This document shows, in pieces, positions 1-12,075 of a stretch of DNA of 33,976 bases (the stretch's first letter is position 1; each line of letters begins with the position of its first letter). Where the stretch lies: positions 1 to 33,976 of the forward strand of contig NZ_AKIF01000010.1 of assembly GCF_000269905.1 (NCBI RefSeq), in the 5' to 3' direction. Both the position numbers and the translations under genes were made by a program. The notes beneath the pieces are model-generated. The model had not been told where the DNA came from. It saw only the letters and a program-made list of their open reading frames with translations, and did not search any database. Origin of the DNA: Alkalibacillus haloalkaliphilus C5 (GTDB lineage: Bacteria; Bacillota; Bacilli; Bacillales; Alkalibacillaceae).

Positions 1-93
1 GTGCCTGCTCAACGAATATGATAGGCCAATTGTTCGTGTTTTCGTTACACTTCAACTGGAGATGTAATCTAAGAAAGCGCTGAAAACAAATGT
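1..93. other. Unassigned terminal sequence
   Basis: I see no gene here. A short plus-strand frame (2-67) ends in TAA after about 21 codons and resembles nothing I recognise. The adjoining transposase remnant loses recognisable similarity at about position 94. In B. subtilis the ecfA transporter genes follow rplQ; nothing in this stretch resembles their start. Confidence 0.4.
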
Positions 94-262
94 CCCTTCA
101 ACCTAGCCGTTGTGTATCTTATAACCAAAACTATTCATGATCTCTTTCTGCCAATTTTGAAGCGCCTTAACCCCTTGATTGAAGTCAGGAATCTCCGATT
201 GTTTTATAAGGAGTTAGCGTGCTTTTTTATATTCTTGGTTAAGCACAGAGTTGGTATCAGGT
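94..262 (-). mobile_element. ISL3-family transposase remnant (C-terminal part, decayed)
   Basis: One minus-strand frame, interrupted by in-frame stops at 214-216 (TAA) and 103-105 (TAG), reads NQEYKKAR, stop, LLIKQSEIPDFNQG, VKALQNWQKEIMNSFGY, KIHNG, stop, VEG. ISL3-family (DDE) transposases have near their C terminus an IPEF...A..NW..EI.NSF stretch followed by NGxxEGxNNKIKxxKR, and the fit to the first part is good. The catalytic-end NN.IK.IKR block is missing: the sequence diverges just after VEG. No terminal inverted repeats are visible. It is an old, non-functional fragment, and its upstream side abuts the structured repeat at about 262. Confidence 0.6.
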
Positions 263-470
263 GAGGAGCGAAGGTGGCGACGCCTGCGGGAACAGCACGT
301 GTCTCGAGACCCCACAGGCCCCGCTTTTTGGGCCAAGGAGGATCGATCCGTGCCCCTGCATAGAAAACACTGCGACAAACGACCTTGGGAAGTTTGAGCA
401 GATGTTGCACTTGTGCCCTGTGGGTACAAGCGTCCACCGAAAGCGGATCACCTGAAACCAACGGTTCAGG
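262..470. repeat. Structured Bacillaceae-type intergenic repeat, apparently with an internal insertion
   Basis: The left part (about 265-320) contains GGTGGCGACGCCTGCGGGAA, then CAGCACGTG, the palindrome GTCTCGAGAC (301-310) and CCCCACAGG, so CCTGCGGG and CCCCACAGG can pair. A second block (about 336-356) has GGAGGATCGATCCGTGCCCC, and a third (430-470) has GCGTCCACCGAAAGCGGATC followed by ACCTGAAACCAACGG. From memory these three blocks, usually adjacent, form a GC-rich palindromic element scattered between genes of many Bacillus-type genomes. Here about 73 bases separate the second and third blocks. Frames through it are open by chance and are not treated as genes. Confidence 0.5.
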
Positions 471-542
471 TAAAAGGTACCCAACCTTTTTTGTAAGAAA
501 TTGTACAGCTACCCCAAACAAATATATTAGAGCCTTAATCAT

Positions 543-571
543 AAAAAAAGGGCCCAGCTCCCATTTTTACA
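543..571 (-). terminator. Probable terminator after rplQ
   Basis: On the minus strand GGG (complement of 560-562) and CCC (550-552) can pair, extended by an A-rich and a U-rich arm. The stem is followed by seven T residues (complement of 543-549). The GC core is short, so this is a moderate call. It would end the alpha operon transcript 37-65 bases after the rplQ stop. Confidence 0.45.
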
Positions 572-607
572 TGGAATCTGAACACCCCTCTTTCTTCAAT
601 CATTCAA

Positions 608-970
608 TTAGTCAACTAATTCAATAATCACTGTTTTTGCTCCGTCACCTTTACGCTCACCTAGTTTAAGAATACGAGTGTATCCACCTTGGCGGTCTTC
701 AAAACGTGGAGCAATGTCAGAGAATAGCTTTTGTAATGCGTTAGTACCTTCTTCGTCAGTTTCTACTTTACGTAGATATGACTCTGCCTGTCTACGAGCA
801 TGAAGGTCGCCACGCTTACCTAATGTAATCATTTTTTCAACAACTGGCTTTAGCTCTTTAGCTTTAGTTTCTGTCGTTTCAATACGTTCATGAACGATTA
901 AATCAGTAGCTAAATTACGTAGAAGAGCTAAACGTTGATCAGTCGTACGACCTAATTTCGCTTTTGCCAT
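608..970 (-). CDS. rplQ: 50S ribosomal protein L17
   Basis: L17 is a large-subunit protein near the peptide exit tunnel. The 120-residue product matches the usual bacterial core length and carries the family signatures KLGRT.DQR near the N terminus, [12 protein letters not shown] at about residues 30-41, [15 protein letters not shown] at about 48-62 and [10 protein letters not shown] near the C terminus. The ATG is preceded by AAAGGAGG. It is the last gene of the alpha operon, 41 bases after rpoA, and is followed by a possible terminator and then decayed mobile DNA. In B. subtilis the ecfA/ecfT transporter genes would follow; here they do not within 600 bases. Confidence 0.97.
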   Translation of the reverse strand: MAKAKLGRTTDQRLALLRNLATDLIVHERIETTETKAKELKPVVEKMITLGKRGDLHARRQAESYLRKVETDEEGTNALQKLFSDIAPRFEDRQGGYTRILKLGERKGDGAKTVIIELVD

Positions 971-1011
971 CCTTTAAACCTCCTTTGTTTAGGAATTCAC
1001 TGATGCTTATA

Positions 1012-1956
1012 CTAATCTTCTTTACGTAAGCCTAAGTTCAGGGCATCAAGTTTGTTTTTAACTTCGTCTAAGGATTTACGTCCTAAGTTACGTACTTTCA
1101 TCATGTCTTCTTCGGATTTTTGTGTTAGTTCTTGTACTGTGTTAATACCCGCACGCTTTAAGCAATTGTAAGAACGAACTGATAAGTCTAGTTCTTCAAT
1201 TGTCATTTCTAACACTTTTTCTTTTTGGTCTTCTTCTTTCTCAACCATAATCTCCGCATTTTGCGCTTCATCAGTTAAGCCAACAAATACATTTAAGTGT
1301 TCAGTAAACACTTTAGCACCTAGAGAAATAGCTTCCTCTGGGCGAATGCTTCCATCAGTCCATACGTCTAATGTCAACTTATCGAAATTTGCAACTTGAC
1401 CTACACGCGTGTTTTCGACTTGGTACGTTACACGTTCAACTGGTGTGAAGATTGAATCAACTGGAATGACACCGATCGGTTGCTCATCTCTTTTATTTTC
1501 TTCAGCTGGGCGATAGCCTCTACCCTTCGCTGCGAAAATTCTCATGTTAAGCTTACCGTTACCAGTGATTGTAGCAATCTTTAATTCAGGGTTAAGCACT
1601 TCAACATCACTGTCATGTTTAATGTCTGCTGCCGTTACTTCCCCTTCTCCCTGGACATCAATTTCTAGCGTTTTTTCATCATCTGAATAAATCTTTAAAG
1701 CTAACTTTTTAAGATTTAAGATAATCGTTGTTACATCTTCCACAACATAATCTAATGTTGTAAATTCATGTAACGCGCCTTCAATTTGAACAGACGTTAC
1801 TGCTGCTCCTGGAAGTGAGGATAGCAAGATACGACGCAAGGAGTTACCCATTGTTGTACCATATCCACGCTCCAATGGTTCAATAACAAATTTACCGAAC
1901 TTAGCATTTTCGCTAACTTCGATCGTTTCAACTTTCGGTTTTTCAATTTCAATCAT
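1012..1956 (-). CDS. rpoA: DNA-directed RNA polymerase subunit alpha
   Basis: Alpha dimerises to start assembly of RNA polymerase, and its C-terminal domain contacts UP elements and activators. The product has 314 residues, as expected. The N-terminal domain shows [20 protein letters not shown] (about 32-51), which is the dimer interface, and [14 protein letters not shown]. The C-terminal domain (from about residue 245) shows [16 protein letters not shown] and [11 protein letters not shown], the helix-hairpin-helix DNA-binding part. The ATG is preceded by GAAGGAGGG. Unlike most neighbours it is separated from rpsK by 175 bases that hold a promoter and a terminator-like hairpin, so its level may be set apart from the upstream ribosomal genes. 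Confidence 0.98.
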   Translation of the reverse strand: MIEIEKPKVETIEVSENAKFGKFVIEPLERGYGTTMGNSLRRILLSSLPGAAVTSVQIEGALHEFTTLDYVVEDVTTIILNLKKLALKIYSDDEKTLEIDVQGEGEVTAADIKHDSDVEVLNPELKIATITGNGKLNMRIFAAKGRGYRPAEENKRDEQPIGVIPVDSIFTPVERVTYQVENTRVGQVANFDKLTLDVWTDGSIRPEEAISLGAKVFTEHLNVFVGLTDEAQNAEIMVEKEEDQKEKVLEMTIEELDLSVRSYNCLKRAGINTVQELTQKSEEDMMKVRNLGRKSLDEVKNKLDALNLGLRKED

Positions 1957-2013
1957 TCACAAAACCCTCCTTCAAAACGTCGAAACAACGATGATCGTTT
2001 TCATCGAAATTCC

Positions 2014-2058
2014 AAAAAAACGGGTAGGTTCCACGCAGGAAAACGCGGAACTAAACCC
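2014..2058 (-). terminator. Terminator-like hairpin inside the rpoA leader
   Basis: On the minus strand GGGT (complement of 2055-2058) pairs with ACCC (complement of 2022-2025). Inside it, TTCCGCGT pairs with GCGTGGAA around a TTTCCT loop. The stem is followed by G and seven T residues (2014-2020). This is the full form of an intrinsic terminator, yet it sits between a promoter (2088-2116) and the rpoA start, so some readthrough or a regulated switch is implied. It could instead terminate only the upstream ribosomal transcript. Confidence 0.65.
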
Positions 2059-2087
2059 CATATAACCGTGCAAAGCTTTTTAAAGCT

Positions 2088-2116
2088 ATCATATCCCATT
2101 ATAGACGGGTTGACAA
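2088..2116 (-). promoter_or_regulatory. Promoter for rpoA-rplQ
   Basis: Minus strand: -35 TTGTCA (complement of 2111-2116), 17-base spacer, -10 TATGAT (complement of 2088-2093). Both boxes are close to the sigma-A consensus. The predicted transcript starts near 2081 and has a leader of about 125 nt before rpoA. The promoter lies just after the rpsK stop. Confidence 0.6.
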
Positions 2117-2131
2117 ATTATATACTTCCAA

Positions 2132-2533
<402 letters not shown>

Positions 2534-2557
2534 GACTAGCATACCTCCTTTGTTCAA

Positions 2558-2923
2558 TTATTTTTTCTTATTCGCTACTGTACGGCGTGGACCTTTACGT
2601 GTACGGGAATTGTTCTTAGTCTTCTGACCACGTGTTGGTAGACCACGACGATGACGGATTCCACGATAAGAGCCGATCTCGATTAAACGCTTAATGTTAA
2701 GAGACGTTTCACGACGAAGGTCACCTTCAACCGTGTACTGATCCATCTCTTTACGAATGTTCGATAATTCTTCTTCTGTTAAGTCACGTACGCGAGTTGT
2801 TGCATCAACACCAGCAGCTTCTACAACTTTGCTTGCAGTTGTGTGACCAACACCATAAATGTACGTAAGCGCGATAACAATACGCTTTTCACGTGGAATA
2901 TCTACACCTGAAATACGAGCCAT
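2558..2923 (-). CDS. rpsM: 30S ribosomal protein S13
   Basis: S13 sits in the head of the small subunit and contacts the P-site tRNA and the 50S bridge. The 121-residue length is typical. It opens with [15 protein letters not shown], has the helix-turn-helix part [19 protein letters not shown], then [19 protein letters not shown] (about 86-104) and a lysine/arginine-rich tail for rRNA contact. The ATG is preceded by AAGGAGGTGCA. It sits between rpmJ and rpsK in the standard order. Confidence 0.97.
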   Translation of the reverse strand: MARISGVDIPREKRIVIALTYIYGVGHTTASKVVEAAGVDATTRVRDLTEEELSNIRKEMDQYTVEGDLRRETSLNIKRLIEIGSYRGIRHRRGLPTRGQKTKNNSRTRKGPRRTVANKKK

Positions 2924-2947
2924 GCGTGCATTGCACCTCCTTAAAAA

Positions 2948-3094
<147 letters not shown>

Positions 3095-3313
3095 TTATTT
3101 ATAACGATATGTGATTCGACCTCTTGATAAATCATAAGGTGACATCTCTACCGTAACTTTATCTCCTGGTAAAATACGGATGAAGTGCATACGAATTTTA
3201 CCTGATACGTGTGCAAGGATTTCGTGTCCATTTTCTAACTCTACTTTAAACATTGCGTTAGGTAAAGTCTCAAGGACTGTTCCTTCCATCTCAATTACAT
3301 CGTCTTTCGCCAT
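3095..3313 (-). CDS. infA: Translation initiation factor IF-1
   Basis: IF-1 occupies the 30S A site during initiation. The product is exactly 72 residues with a single OB fold: [20 protein letters not shown], then [19 protein letters not shown], then [19 protein letters not shown] and GRITYRYK at the end. The ATG is preceded by GAAGGGAGA. The start overlaps the end of the upstream KOW-domain gene by 23 bases, which suggests translational coupling. Confidence 0.97.
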   Translation of the reverse strand: MAKDDVIEMEGTVLETLPNAMFKVELENGHEILAHVSGKIRMHFIRILPGDKVTVEMSPYDLSRGRITYRYK

Positions 3314-3629
3314 CGAGAGAATCTCCCTTCTTCCAACCTGTCATCGATTCGTTGACAAATTTTGATATTGCGAAGCGAAGTTTTCCGTTTGTGACTCGAC
3401 CAGTTTCCTCTAAGCTGCGTGCTACTTCTGGAGAAACATAATCGATTAATTCGACATGATGAAGGTTTTTGCGCTTCGGCCGATCGAACTTACGTTTTTC
3501 GCCATCTGCTAGCTTAACAAACTTCCGATCATCAAAGCCAATAATTATTGCATATTGTTCTGATTCACGACCTCGTTTAATCCTCACTAACTGTCCTAAT
3601 TTAGGACAACCCGAATCTCCTTCGTTCAA
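3291..3629 (-). CDS. ybzG: KOW-domain RNA-binding protein between map and infA
   Basis: A 112-residue protein with a KOW-like beta-barrel start ([20 protein letters not shown], about residues 9-28), then [14 protein letters not shown] and the conserved C-terminal [14 protein letters not shown]. Bacillus genomes have a short KOW/L14e-like protein at exactly this locus (ybzG in B. subtilis, from memory). Its role is not established; RNA binding is inferred from the fold. The start is probably TTG at 3627-3629, giving [12 protein letters not shown], preceded by GGTGAT. The last 23 bases overlap infA. No stronger ATG start exists in frame, so the exact N terminus is uncertain. Confidence 0.8.
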   Translation of the reverse strand: MNEGDSGCPKLGQLVRIKRGRESEQYAIIIGFDDRKFVKLADGEKRKFDRPKRKNLHHVELIDYVSPEVARSLEETGRVTNGKLRFAISKFVNESMTGWKKGDSLDGERRCN

Positions 3630-3645
3630 CCGTCATCACCTTCAC

Positions 3646-5084
<1,439 letters not shown>

Positions 5085-6377
5085 CTATTTAATAAAGCCA
5101 CGATAGTGACGTTTTACTAATTGACTCTCTAACTGCTTCATAGTATTAAGCGCTACACCTACAACGATCAGTAGACTTGTTCCACCGATTTGAACCGCTG
5201 CTGGCAAGTTCGCTATACTTCCTAACATAATAGGGAAGATTGCTACTACAGCTAAGAACAACGCTCCAACAAACGTTAAACGATACATAACACGGGTTAA
5301 ATACGTTTCAGTATTTTTACCCGGACGAATTCCTGGAACATAACCGCCTTGTTTCTGTAGGTTTTCTGCCATTTGTTCAGGGTTAACTTGAACAAATGTG
5401 TAGAAATACGTAAATGCAATGATCAAAGCAAAGTAAATTGCCATTCCTACTGGCTCTGTGTAATCAAATACCCAAGCCATCGTTTGTGCAAATTCGTTAC
5501 CTTCAAAGAAGTTAGAAATTGTCTGAGGTGCGATGATAAACGAAATAGCAAAAATGATTGGAATAACTCCCGCTGCATTTACCTTTAATGGTAGATGTGT
5601 TGACTGTCCTCCAACAGGAGAACGGTTAACTGTTCTCTTTGCATACTGAATTGGAATCTTACGTAGTGCTTGTTGTATGAAAATCACACCAACAATAACA
5701 GCGATCACGACTAATGTGATGATTCCTAAAACAGCTAAATTAATAAATAATTGATCTCCAGCTCCTGAAATATATTGCTCATAAAGCTGGTTTAAACCTG
5801 TCGGTATCCCTGCAACGATACCTGCAAAGATTAGAATTGATATTCCGTTACCTACGCCATACTCCGTAATTTGCTCACCAAGCCACATTAGGAATGTTGT
5901 ACCACCTGTTAATACAACAGCAATTGTTAAATACGTAACAGGAGTTGGATTTGTTATTAAAGAACCTTCTGTAAGGTGGTTAAATCCGATTGACATTCCA
6001 ATTGCTTGAATAAAAGCTAAAACGACAGTGAAATAACGTGTGAATTGCGCTAGCTTACGACGCCCCATTTCACCCTGTTTACGCCACTCTGTAAACTTCG
6101 GAACAACGTCCATTTGAAGTAACTGCATAATAATAGCAGCTGTAATGTATGGGAAAACTCCCATCGCAAAAACAGAGAACTGACTCAATGCTCCTCCTCC
6201 GAATGTATCAATAAACCCGAAGGCATTAACCTCATTCATCATTGTTAGGGCATTGCTATCAGCAAATGGAACCGGAATGAAAGTACCGATTCTAAAGACG
6301 ATTAAAATTGCAAGGGTGAAAAGGATCTTCTGTCTAATGTCAGCTACGCGAAATAAATTGGAAAATGTGCGGAACAT
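5085..6377 (-). CDS. secY: Preprotein translocase subunit SecY
   Basis: The channel subunit of SecYEG in the cytoplasmic membrane. The 430 residues contain ten predicted membrane spans, beginning with IRQKILFTLAILIVFRIGTF. The plug region has GGGALSQFSVFAMGVFPYI, and the conserved cytoplasmic loops carry GEQITEYGVGNGISIL, RKIPIQYAKR and the C-terminal NPEQMAENLQKQGGYVPGIR. The start overlaps the rplO stop as TAATG. The usual arginine-rich tail KRHYRGFIK closes the protein. Its partner SecE is encoded at 32.6 kb. Confidence 0.98.
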   Translation of the reverse strand: MFRTFSNLFRVADIRQKILFTLAILIVFRIGTFIPVPFADSNALTMMNEVNAFGFIDTFGGGALSQFSVFAMGVFPYITAAIIMQLLQMDVVPKFTEWRKQGEMGRRKLAQFTRYFTVVLAFIQAIGMSIGFNHLTEGSLITNPTPVTYLTIAVVLTGGTTFLMWLGEQITEYGVGNGISILIFAGIVAGIPTGLNQLYEQYISGAGDQLFINLAVLGIITLVVIAVIVGVIFIQQALRKIPIQYAKRTVNRSPVGGQSTHLPLKVNAAGVIPIIFAISFIIAPQTISNFFEGNEFAQTMAWVFDYTEPVGMAIYFALIIAFTYFYTFVQVNPEQMAENLQKQGGYVPGIRPGKNTETYLTRVMYRLTFVGALFLAVVAIFPIMLGSIANLPAAVQIGGTSLLIVVGVALNTMKQLESQLVKRHYRGFIK

Positions 6378-6817
6378 TAAATCACCTCAGTTTGACCGCC
6401 TGCCGCTTCAATAGCTTCTTTAGCAGAAGCAGAGAACTTATCAGCTTTAACAGTCAGATTTTTATCTAGGCTACCATTACCTAGTACTTTAACTCCTGCT
6501 TTAATCTTGCTGATTGCACCAGTTTCTAATAGAAGTTCTGGTGTTACTTCAGTTCCTTCTTCAAAACGATTAAGAGTGTCTAAATTGACAATTGTATATT
6601 CTTTTCGGTTAATGTTCGTAAAACCACGTTTTGGTAGGCGCTGGTAGATAGGCATTTGACCACCTTCGAAACCAGGACGTACGTTACCGCCTGAACGTGC
6701 TTTTTGTCCTTTGTGACCACGGCCTGATGTTTTACCATTGCCTGTAGCCATTCCACGACCTACACGATTACGATTTTTACGAGAGCCTTCAGCTCTTTTT
6801 AACTCATGAAGTTTCAT
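6377..6817 (-). CDS. rplO: 50S ribosomal protein L15
   Basis: L15 is a late-assembly 50S protein. The 146-residue product shows the family start [20 protein letters not shown], the glycine-rich basic segment [16 protein letters not shown], then [19 protein letters not shown] (about 50-68), which reaches into 23S rRNA. A GAGGTGCTCG sequence precedes the ATG. The stop overlaps the secY start (TAATG), typical of the spc operon. Confidence 0.97.
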   Translation of the reverse strand: MKLHELKRAEGSRKNRNRVGRGMATGNGKTSGRGHKGQKARSGGNVRPGFEGGQMPIYQRLPKRGFTNINRKEYTIVNLDTLNRFEEGTEVTPELLLETGAISKIKAGVKVLGNGSLDKNLTVKADKFSASAKEAIEAAGGQTEVI

Positions 6818-6851
6818 CCGTCGAGCACCTCCTCTTTACGATAATCGTTAC

Positions 6852-7033
6852 TTACGCTTCTTTTACTTCAACTAAGTGAGACACTTTGTTAATCATGCCA
6901 CGAATAGCATCTGTATCGTCATGAACGACTGTTTGGCTAATTTTATTTAAGCTAGAGCTTTTACTGTATCACGTTGATCTTGTTTACGACCGATCACGCT
7001 GCGTGTGAGGGTAATTTCTACTTTATTTGCCAT
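6852..7033 (-). CDS. rpmD: 50S ribosomal protein L30 (frameshifted in this sequence)
   Basis: Reads [20 protein letters not shown] then RDTVKALA and a stop, whereas the rest of L30 continues in another frame: [13 protein letters not shown] then [19 protein letters not shown]. Adding one G at about 6952 (CTAGCTT to CTAGGCTT) restores a single 60-residue frame of normal length reading VKALGLNKISQ. L30 binds 23S rRNA near 5S. The ribosome binding site AGGAGGGATAACC and the spacing between rpsE and rplO are normal, so I take the shift as a sequence error rather than a true pseudogene. Confidence 0.85.
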
Positions 7034-7045
7034 GGTTATCCCTCC

Positions 7046-7549
7046 TTATCCTAACAGTTCCTCAACTGATTTACCGCGTAGTTTTGCTACGTCTTCGGCA
7101 GACTTAAGTTCGCTTAAGCCTTGGATTGTAGCACGTACCATGTTGATTGGAGTGTTTGAGCCTAATGATTTTGATAAGATGTCATGAACACCTGCTAGTT
7201 CTAACACTGCACGTACCGGACCACCTGCGATAACTCCAGTACCTTCTGAAGCTGGCTTCAATAAGATGTTTCCAGCGCCAAACTGACCATGGATTTCATG
7301 TGGAATTGTCGTACCAACGATTGGTACACGCACTAAGTTCTTCTTACCGTCTTCAATTGCTTTACGAATTGCTTCTGGTACCTCATGTGCTTTACCAGTA
7401 CCGAAACCAACGTGACCATTCTTGTCACCAACAACAACTAGTGCTGTGAAACGGAAACGACGACCACCCTTCACAACTTTAGATACACGATTTACAGTAA
7501 CTACACGCTCTTCTATATCAAGCTTGCTTGGATCGATTTGTTTATTCAT
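7046..7549 (-). CDS. rpsE: 30S ribosomal protein S5
   Basis: S5 contributes to the decoding fidelity region and the mRNA helicase activity at the 30S entry tunnel. Length 167 residues. The N-terminal dsRNA-like domain shows [20 protein letters not shown], whose loop is the spectinomycin-sensitivity loop and looks wild type. The C-terminal domain shows [18 protein letters not shown] and [28 protein letters not shown] precedes the ATG. It lies between rplR and rpmD, in the normal spc order. Confidence 0.97.
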   Translation of the reverse strand: MNKQIDPSKLDIEERVVTVNRVSKVVKGGRRFRFTALVVVGDKNGHVGFGTGKAHEVPEAIRKAIEDGKKNLVRVPIVGTTIPHEIHGQFGAGNILLKPASEGTGVIAGGPVRAVLELAGVHDILSKSLGSNTPINMVRATIQGLSELKSAEDVAKLRGKSVEELLG

Positions 7550-7573
7550 GCCTTTCCCTCCTTTACGACTTGA

Positions 7574-7936
7574 TTAAAATTCTAGTCCTGCTTCACGAGC
7601 AGCTTCAGCTAGTGCTTCTACACGACCATGGTATAAGTAACCACCGCGATCAAAGACAACTGATTTATAACCTTTTTCTACAGCACGCTTTGCGACTAAC
7701 TCGCCAACTTGCTTCGCAGCATCAACGTTACCTGTTGATTCACCTTTAAATTCTTTATCAACTGTAGATGCGCTTGCAACAGTTACACCAGCAAGATCAT
7801 CGATTAATTGTGCATAAATGTGCTTATTTGAACGGTAAACATTTAAGCGAGGACGCTCAGATGTACCGGTTAAATGACGACGAACACGGCTATGACGCTT
7901 TTTACGAGTAGCGTTTTTATCTTGCTTCGTAATCAT
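7574..7936 (-). CDS. rplR: 50S ribosomal protein L18
   Basis: L18 binds 5S rRNA and helps load it onto the 50S subunit. The 120 residues have the basic start [19 protein letters not shown], then [20 protein letters not shown], and the C-terminal conserved [20 protein letters not shown] then EAGLEF. AAAGGAGTGACCTAG precedes the ATG. Neighbours are rplF and rpsE. Confidence 0.97.
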   Translation of the reverse strand: MITKQDKNATRKKRHSRVRRHLTGTSERPRLNVYRSNKHIYAQLIDDLAGVTVASASTVDKEFKGESTGNVDAAKQVGELVAKRAVEKGYKSVVFDRGGYLYHGRVEALAEAAREAGLEF

Positions 7937-7968
7937 CTAGGTCACTCCTTTCTGTCTTTTAACGGAAA

Positions 7969-8505
7969 TTATTTAGCAGTCTTACCTTCTTTAATACGTA
8001 CACGTTCATTTTCGTAACGAATACCTTTACCTTTATAAGGCTCTGGCGTACGAATTGCGCGGATATTTGCTGCAACCGCACCAACTAGTTCCTTATCGAT
8101 TCCTTTTACAAGGATACGAGTGTTAGATGGGCACTCAATATCAATACCTTCTACAGGTTCAATTTCTACTGGGTGAGAGTAACCAGCGTTAACAACTAGC
8201 TTCTGACCTTGTAATTGTGCACGGTAACCAACACCTTGGATTTCTAAAGCTTTTTCGAAACCTTTAGATACACCTTCGATCATATTCGCGATGTTACTAC
8301 GCGTTGTACCGTGAACTGAACGGTGCTTTTTGTTTTCGCTTGGACGCTCAACAGTTAAAACATTGCCGTCAATGTTAACTTTCATATCTTCATGAATTGA
8401 ACGTGATAGTTCACCTTTAGGACCTTTAACAGAAACTAAAGTACCATCTACGTTTACTTCTACATCGTTTGGAATTTCTACTGGTTTTAATCCTACACGA
8501 GACAT
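7969..8505 (-). CDS. rplF: 50S ribosomal protein L6
   Basis: L6 sits near the GTPase-associated region and the sarcin-ricin loop. The 178 residues form the usual duplicated fold: the N-terminal repeat starts [16 protein letters not shown], and the second repeat holds [20 protein letters not shown] and the C-terminal signature [28 protein letters not shown] precedes the ATG. It is placed between rpsH and rplR as usual. Confidence 0.97.
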   Translation of the reverse strand: MSRVGLKPVEIPNDVEVNVDGTLVSVKGPKGELSRSIHEDMKVNIDGNVLTVERPSENKKHRSVHGTTRSNIANMIEGVSKGFEKALEIQGVGYRAQLQGQKLVVNAGYSHPVEIEPVEGIDIECPSNTRILVKGIDKELVGAVAANIRAIRTPEPYKGKGIRYENERVRIKEGKTAK

Positions 8506-8536
8506 TCCTTTACACCTCCTGACTGTTCAATAGTGA

Positions 8537-8935
8537 TTACCAAACGTAAGCTAGCACTTCGCCGCCTACCGCTTGTTGACGAGCTTCTTTATCCGTTAAA
8601 ACACCTTTACTAGTTGAAATAACAGCGATACCTAGACCGTTTAAAACACGAGGAAGCTCTTCAGCTTTCGCGTAAACACGTAGCCCTGGCTTACTAATCT
8701 TCTTGATTCCTGTAATAACACGCTCATCACTTGAACCGTATTTTAGGAAAAGACGTAGTACGCCTTGCTTGTTGTCTTCAATATATTCGTAGTCACGAAT
8801 GAAACCTTCACGCTTTAAGATTTCAACGATCTCTTGCTTCAATTTCGAAGCAGGTACTTCCAATTGTTCATGACGTACCATGTTTGCATTACGAATTCTT
8901 GTTAATAGATCTGCAATTGGATCTGTCATTGCCAT
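8537..8935 (-). CDS. rpsH: 30S ribosomal protein S8
   Basis: S8 is a primary 16S rRNA-binding protein of the central domain and, in E. coli, a translational repressor of the spc operon. The 132 residues begin [19 protein letters not shown] and include [20 protein letters not shown], then the C-terminal signature [17 protein letters not shown] and [24 protein letters not shown] precedes the ATG. I did not look for an S8-binding operator beyond simple reading and saw no obvious one near rplE. Confidence 0.97.
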   Translation of the reverse strand: MAMTDPIADLLTRIRNANMVRHEQLEVPASKLKQEIVEILKREGFIRDYEYIEDNKQGVLRLFLKYGSSDERVITGIKKISKPGLRVYAKAEELPRVLNGLGIAVISTSKGVLTDKEARQQAVGGEVLAYVW

Positions 8936-8964
8936 TTCTCATTACCTCCTTCCCTGCTATGGGC

Positions 8965-9714
<750 letters not shown>

Positions 9715-9741
9715 CAAGTAGACCTCCTTTCATCACGAGAA

Positions 9742-10053
9742 CTATTTATCTAAAGGTTCACCAGACTTCTTAGCTATGCGAACTTTGTTACCGTCACGAA
9801 CTTCATAACCAACACGAGTCGGTTCATTAGTGTTTGGATCAATAGGCATAACGTTAGAAACATGAATTGGTGCTTCTTGGTTTAAAATTCCGCCTTGTGG
9901 GTTTTCTTGAGAAGGCTGTGTGTGTTTTTTCATATAGTTAACACCTTCTACCACAATACGATCCTTCTTAGGAAATGCTTCTAGAATTGTGCCTTCTTTC
10001 CCTTTATCTTTACCGGAAATAACTCTTACTTTATCGCCTTTTTTTACATGCAT
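9742..10053 (-). CDS. rplX: 50S ribosomal protein L24
   Basis: L24 starts 50S assembly at the 5' end of 23S rRNA. The 103-residue protein has a KOW motif: [20 protein letters not shown] (about 4-23), followed by [18 protein letters not shown] and, near the C terminus, [33 protein letters not shown] precedes the ATG. It sits between rplN and rplE. Confidence 0.97.
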   Translation of the reverse strand: MHVKKGDKVRVISGKDKGKEGTILEAFPKKDRIVVEGVNYMKKHTQPSQENPQGGILNQEAPIHVSNVMPIDPNTNEPTRVGYEVRDGNKVRIAKKSGEPLDK

Positions 10054-10089
10054 GAATCGTGCACCTCCTTACAAGGCTTTTTTTCTCTA

Positions 10090-10458
10090 TTATAAAACTT
10101 CTGGAGCTAGGGAAACGATCTTCATAAACTTGTTTTCACGTAGTTCACGTGCAACAGGTCCGAAGATACGAGTTCCGCGTGGGCTTTTATCTTCACGTAC
10201 GATAACAGCCGCATTTTCGTCGAAACGAATGTATGAACCATCTTTACGACGAGCACCACTCTTTGAACGTACAATTACAGCTCTAACAATTTCGCCTTTT
10301 TTAACAACGCCGCCTGGTGTTGCTTGTTTCACTGAACAAACAATTACATCACCAATGTTAGCTGTTTTACGTCCAGAGCCACCTAGTACTTTGATCGTTT
10401 GTACTTCACGAGCACCAGAGTTGTCAGCAACTTTTAAACGACTTTCTTGTTGAATCAT
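10090..10458 (-). CDS. rplN: 50S ribosomal protein L14
   Basis: L14 forms an intersubunit bridge and is a docking site for silencing factor RsfS. The 122 residues begin [19 protein letters not shown], continue with [19 protein letters not shown], and carry the signature [20 protein letters not shown] and [30 protein letters not shown] precedes the ATG. It sits between rpsQ and rplX. Confidence 0.97.
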   Translation of the reverse strand: MIQQESRLKVADNSGAREVQTIKVLGGSGRKTANIGDVIVCSVKQATPGGVVKKGEIVRAVIVRSKSGARRKDGSYIRFDENAAVIVREDKSPRGTRIFGPVARELRENKFMKIVSLAPEVL

Positions 10459-10501
10459 ACAAATACAACCTCCCTTCGGAACTATTCCGAGCGATCATTT
10501 A

Positions 10502-10765
10502 TTAAATAACAACAGCTTCTTCTACGATTTCGACTAAGCGGAAACGTTTACTTGCTGATAATGGACGAGTTTCCATAATGCTTACAACGTCACCTTTTTT
10601 AGCTTGATTGTTTTCATCATGAGCTTTAAATTTCTTTGAGTATTTAACACGCTTACCATATAGTGGGTGGAATTTATACGTTTCAACTAAAACAGTAATT
10701 GTTTTATCCATCTTATCTGAAACGACACGACCACTATACACCTTACGAGAATTACGATCAGCCAT
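10502..10765 (-). CDS. rpsQ: 30S ribosomal protein S17
   Basis: S17 is an OB-fold primary 16S rRNA-binding protein. The 87 residues show [19 protein letters not shown], the basic loop [20 protein letters not shown], and [20 protein letters not shown], all family signatures. GAGGAGGTTACCTCA precedes the ATG. It is 19 bases after rpmC. Confidence 0.97.
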   Translation of the reverse strand: MADRNSRKVYSGRVVSDKMDKTITVLVETYKFHPLYGKRVKYSKKFKAHDENNQAKKGDVVSIMETRPLSASKRFRLVEIVEEAVVI

Positions 10766-10784
10766 TGAGGTAACCTCCTCTCAA

Positions 10785-11412
<628 letters not shown>

Positions 11413-11430
11413 ATTGCTGATCCCCCTTCC

Positions 11431-12072
11431 TTATTCATTAGTTTTTGTTGGAAGGACTTCACCACGATAGATCCACACTTTTACACCTAACTTACCGTAA
11501 GTAGTGTCAGCTTCTGCAGTACCATAGTCGATGTCTGCACGAAGTGTGTGAAGTGGTACAGTTCCTTCGTTGTATTGTTCAGCACGTGCAATGTCTGCTC
11601 CGCCTAGACGACCTGAAACTTGTGTTTTAACACCTTTAGCTCCTGAACGCATAGCGCGTTGGATTGCTTGTTTCTGTACACGACGGAAAGATACACGATT
11701 TTCTAATTGACGAGCAATATTGTCAGCAACTAGAGTTGCATCTAATTCTGGTTTCTTAACTTCAACGATATTAATATGAACACGTTTACCAGTTAAATGG
11801 TTTAGTTGGTTACGTAGGTTTTCAACTTCTGAACCACCTTTACCAATAACCATACCTGGCTTAGCAGTGTGAACCGAAATGTTAACACGGTTAGCTGCGC
11901 GCTCGATATCAACTTTTGAAACCGCTGAGTCTTTTAGACGATCTTGAATATATTCACGAATTTTAATGTCTTCATGTAATAGTTCAGCATAATCGTTTTC
12001 AGCGTACCATTTTGACTCCCAGTCACGAATTACGCCAACACGAAGACCTTTAGGGTTGATTTTTTGACCCAC
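11431..12072 (-). CDS. rpsC: 30S ribosomal protein S3
   Basis: S3 is part of the mRNA entry tunnel. The 213-residue product begins [20 protein letters not shown], has the KH domain with [17 protein letters not shown] (the GKGG loop binds RNA), and the C-terminal domain with [20 protein letters not shown] and [20 protein letters not shown]. It ends at [10 protein letters not shown], about five residues shorter than B. subtilis, which is within normal variation. GAGGGATAAGTAGTG precedes the ATG. Confidence 0.97.
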   Translation of the reverse strand: MGQKINPKGLRVGVIRDWESKWYAENDYAELLHEDIKIREYIQDRLKDSAVSKVDIERAANRVNISVHTAKPGMVIGKGGSEVENLRNQLNHLTGKRVHINIVEVKKPELDATLVADNIARQLENRVSFRRVQKQAIQRAMRSGAKGVKTQVSGRLGGADIARAEQYNEGTVPLHTLRADIDYGTAEADTTYGKLGVKVWIYRGEVLPTKTNE

Positions 12073-12075
12073 TAC

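Noticed and set aside
262-470. Group II intron or riboswitch in the post-rplQ region
   Set aside because: No domain V-like element or reverse transcriptase is present, and no downstream gene for a riboswitch to control; the blocks fit a dispersed palindromic repeat better.
204-542. Minus-strand open frame of 112 codons
   Set aside because: It runs through the palindromic repeat in a different frame from the transposase remnant, has no ribosome binding site and no recognisable protein features.
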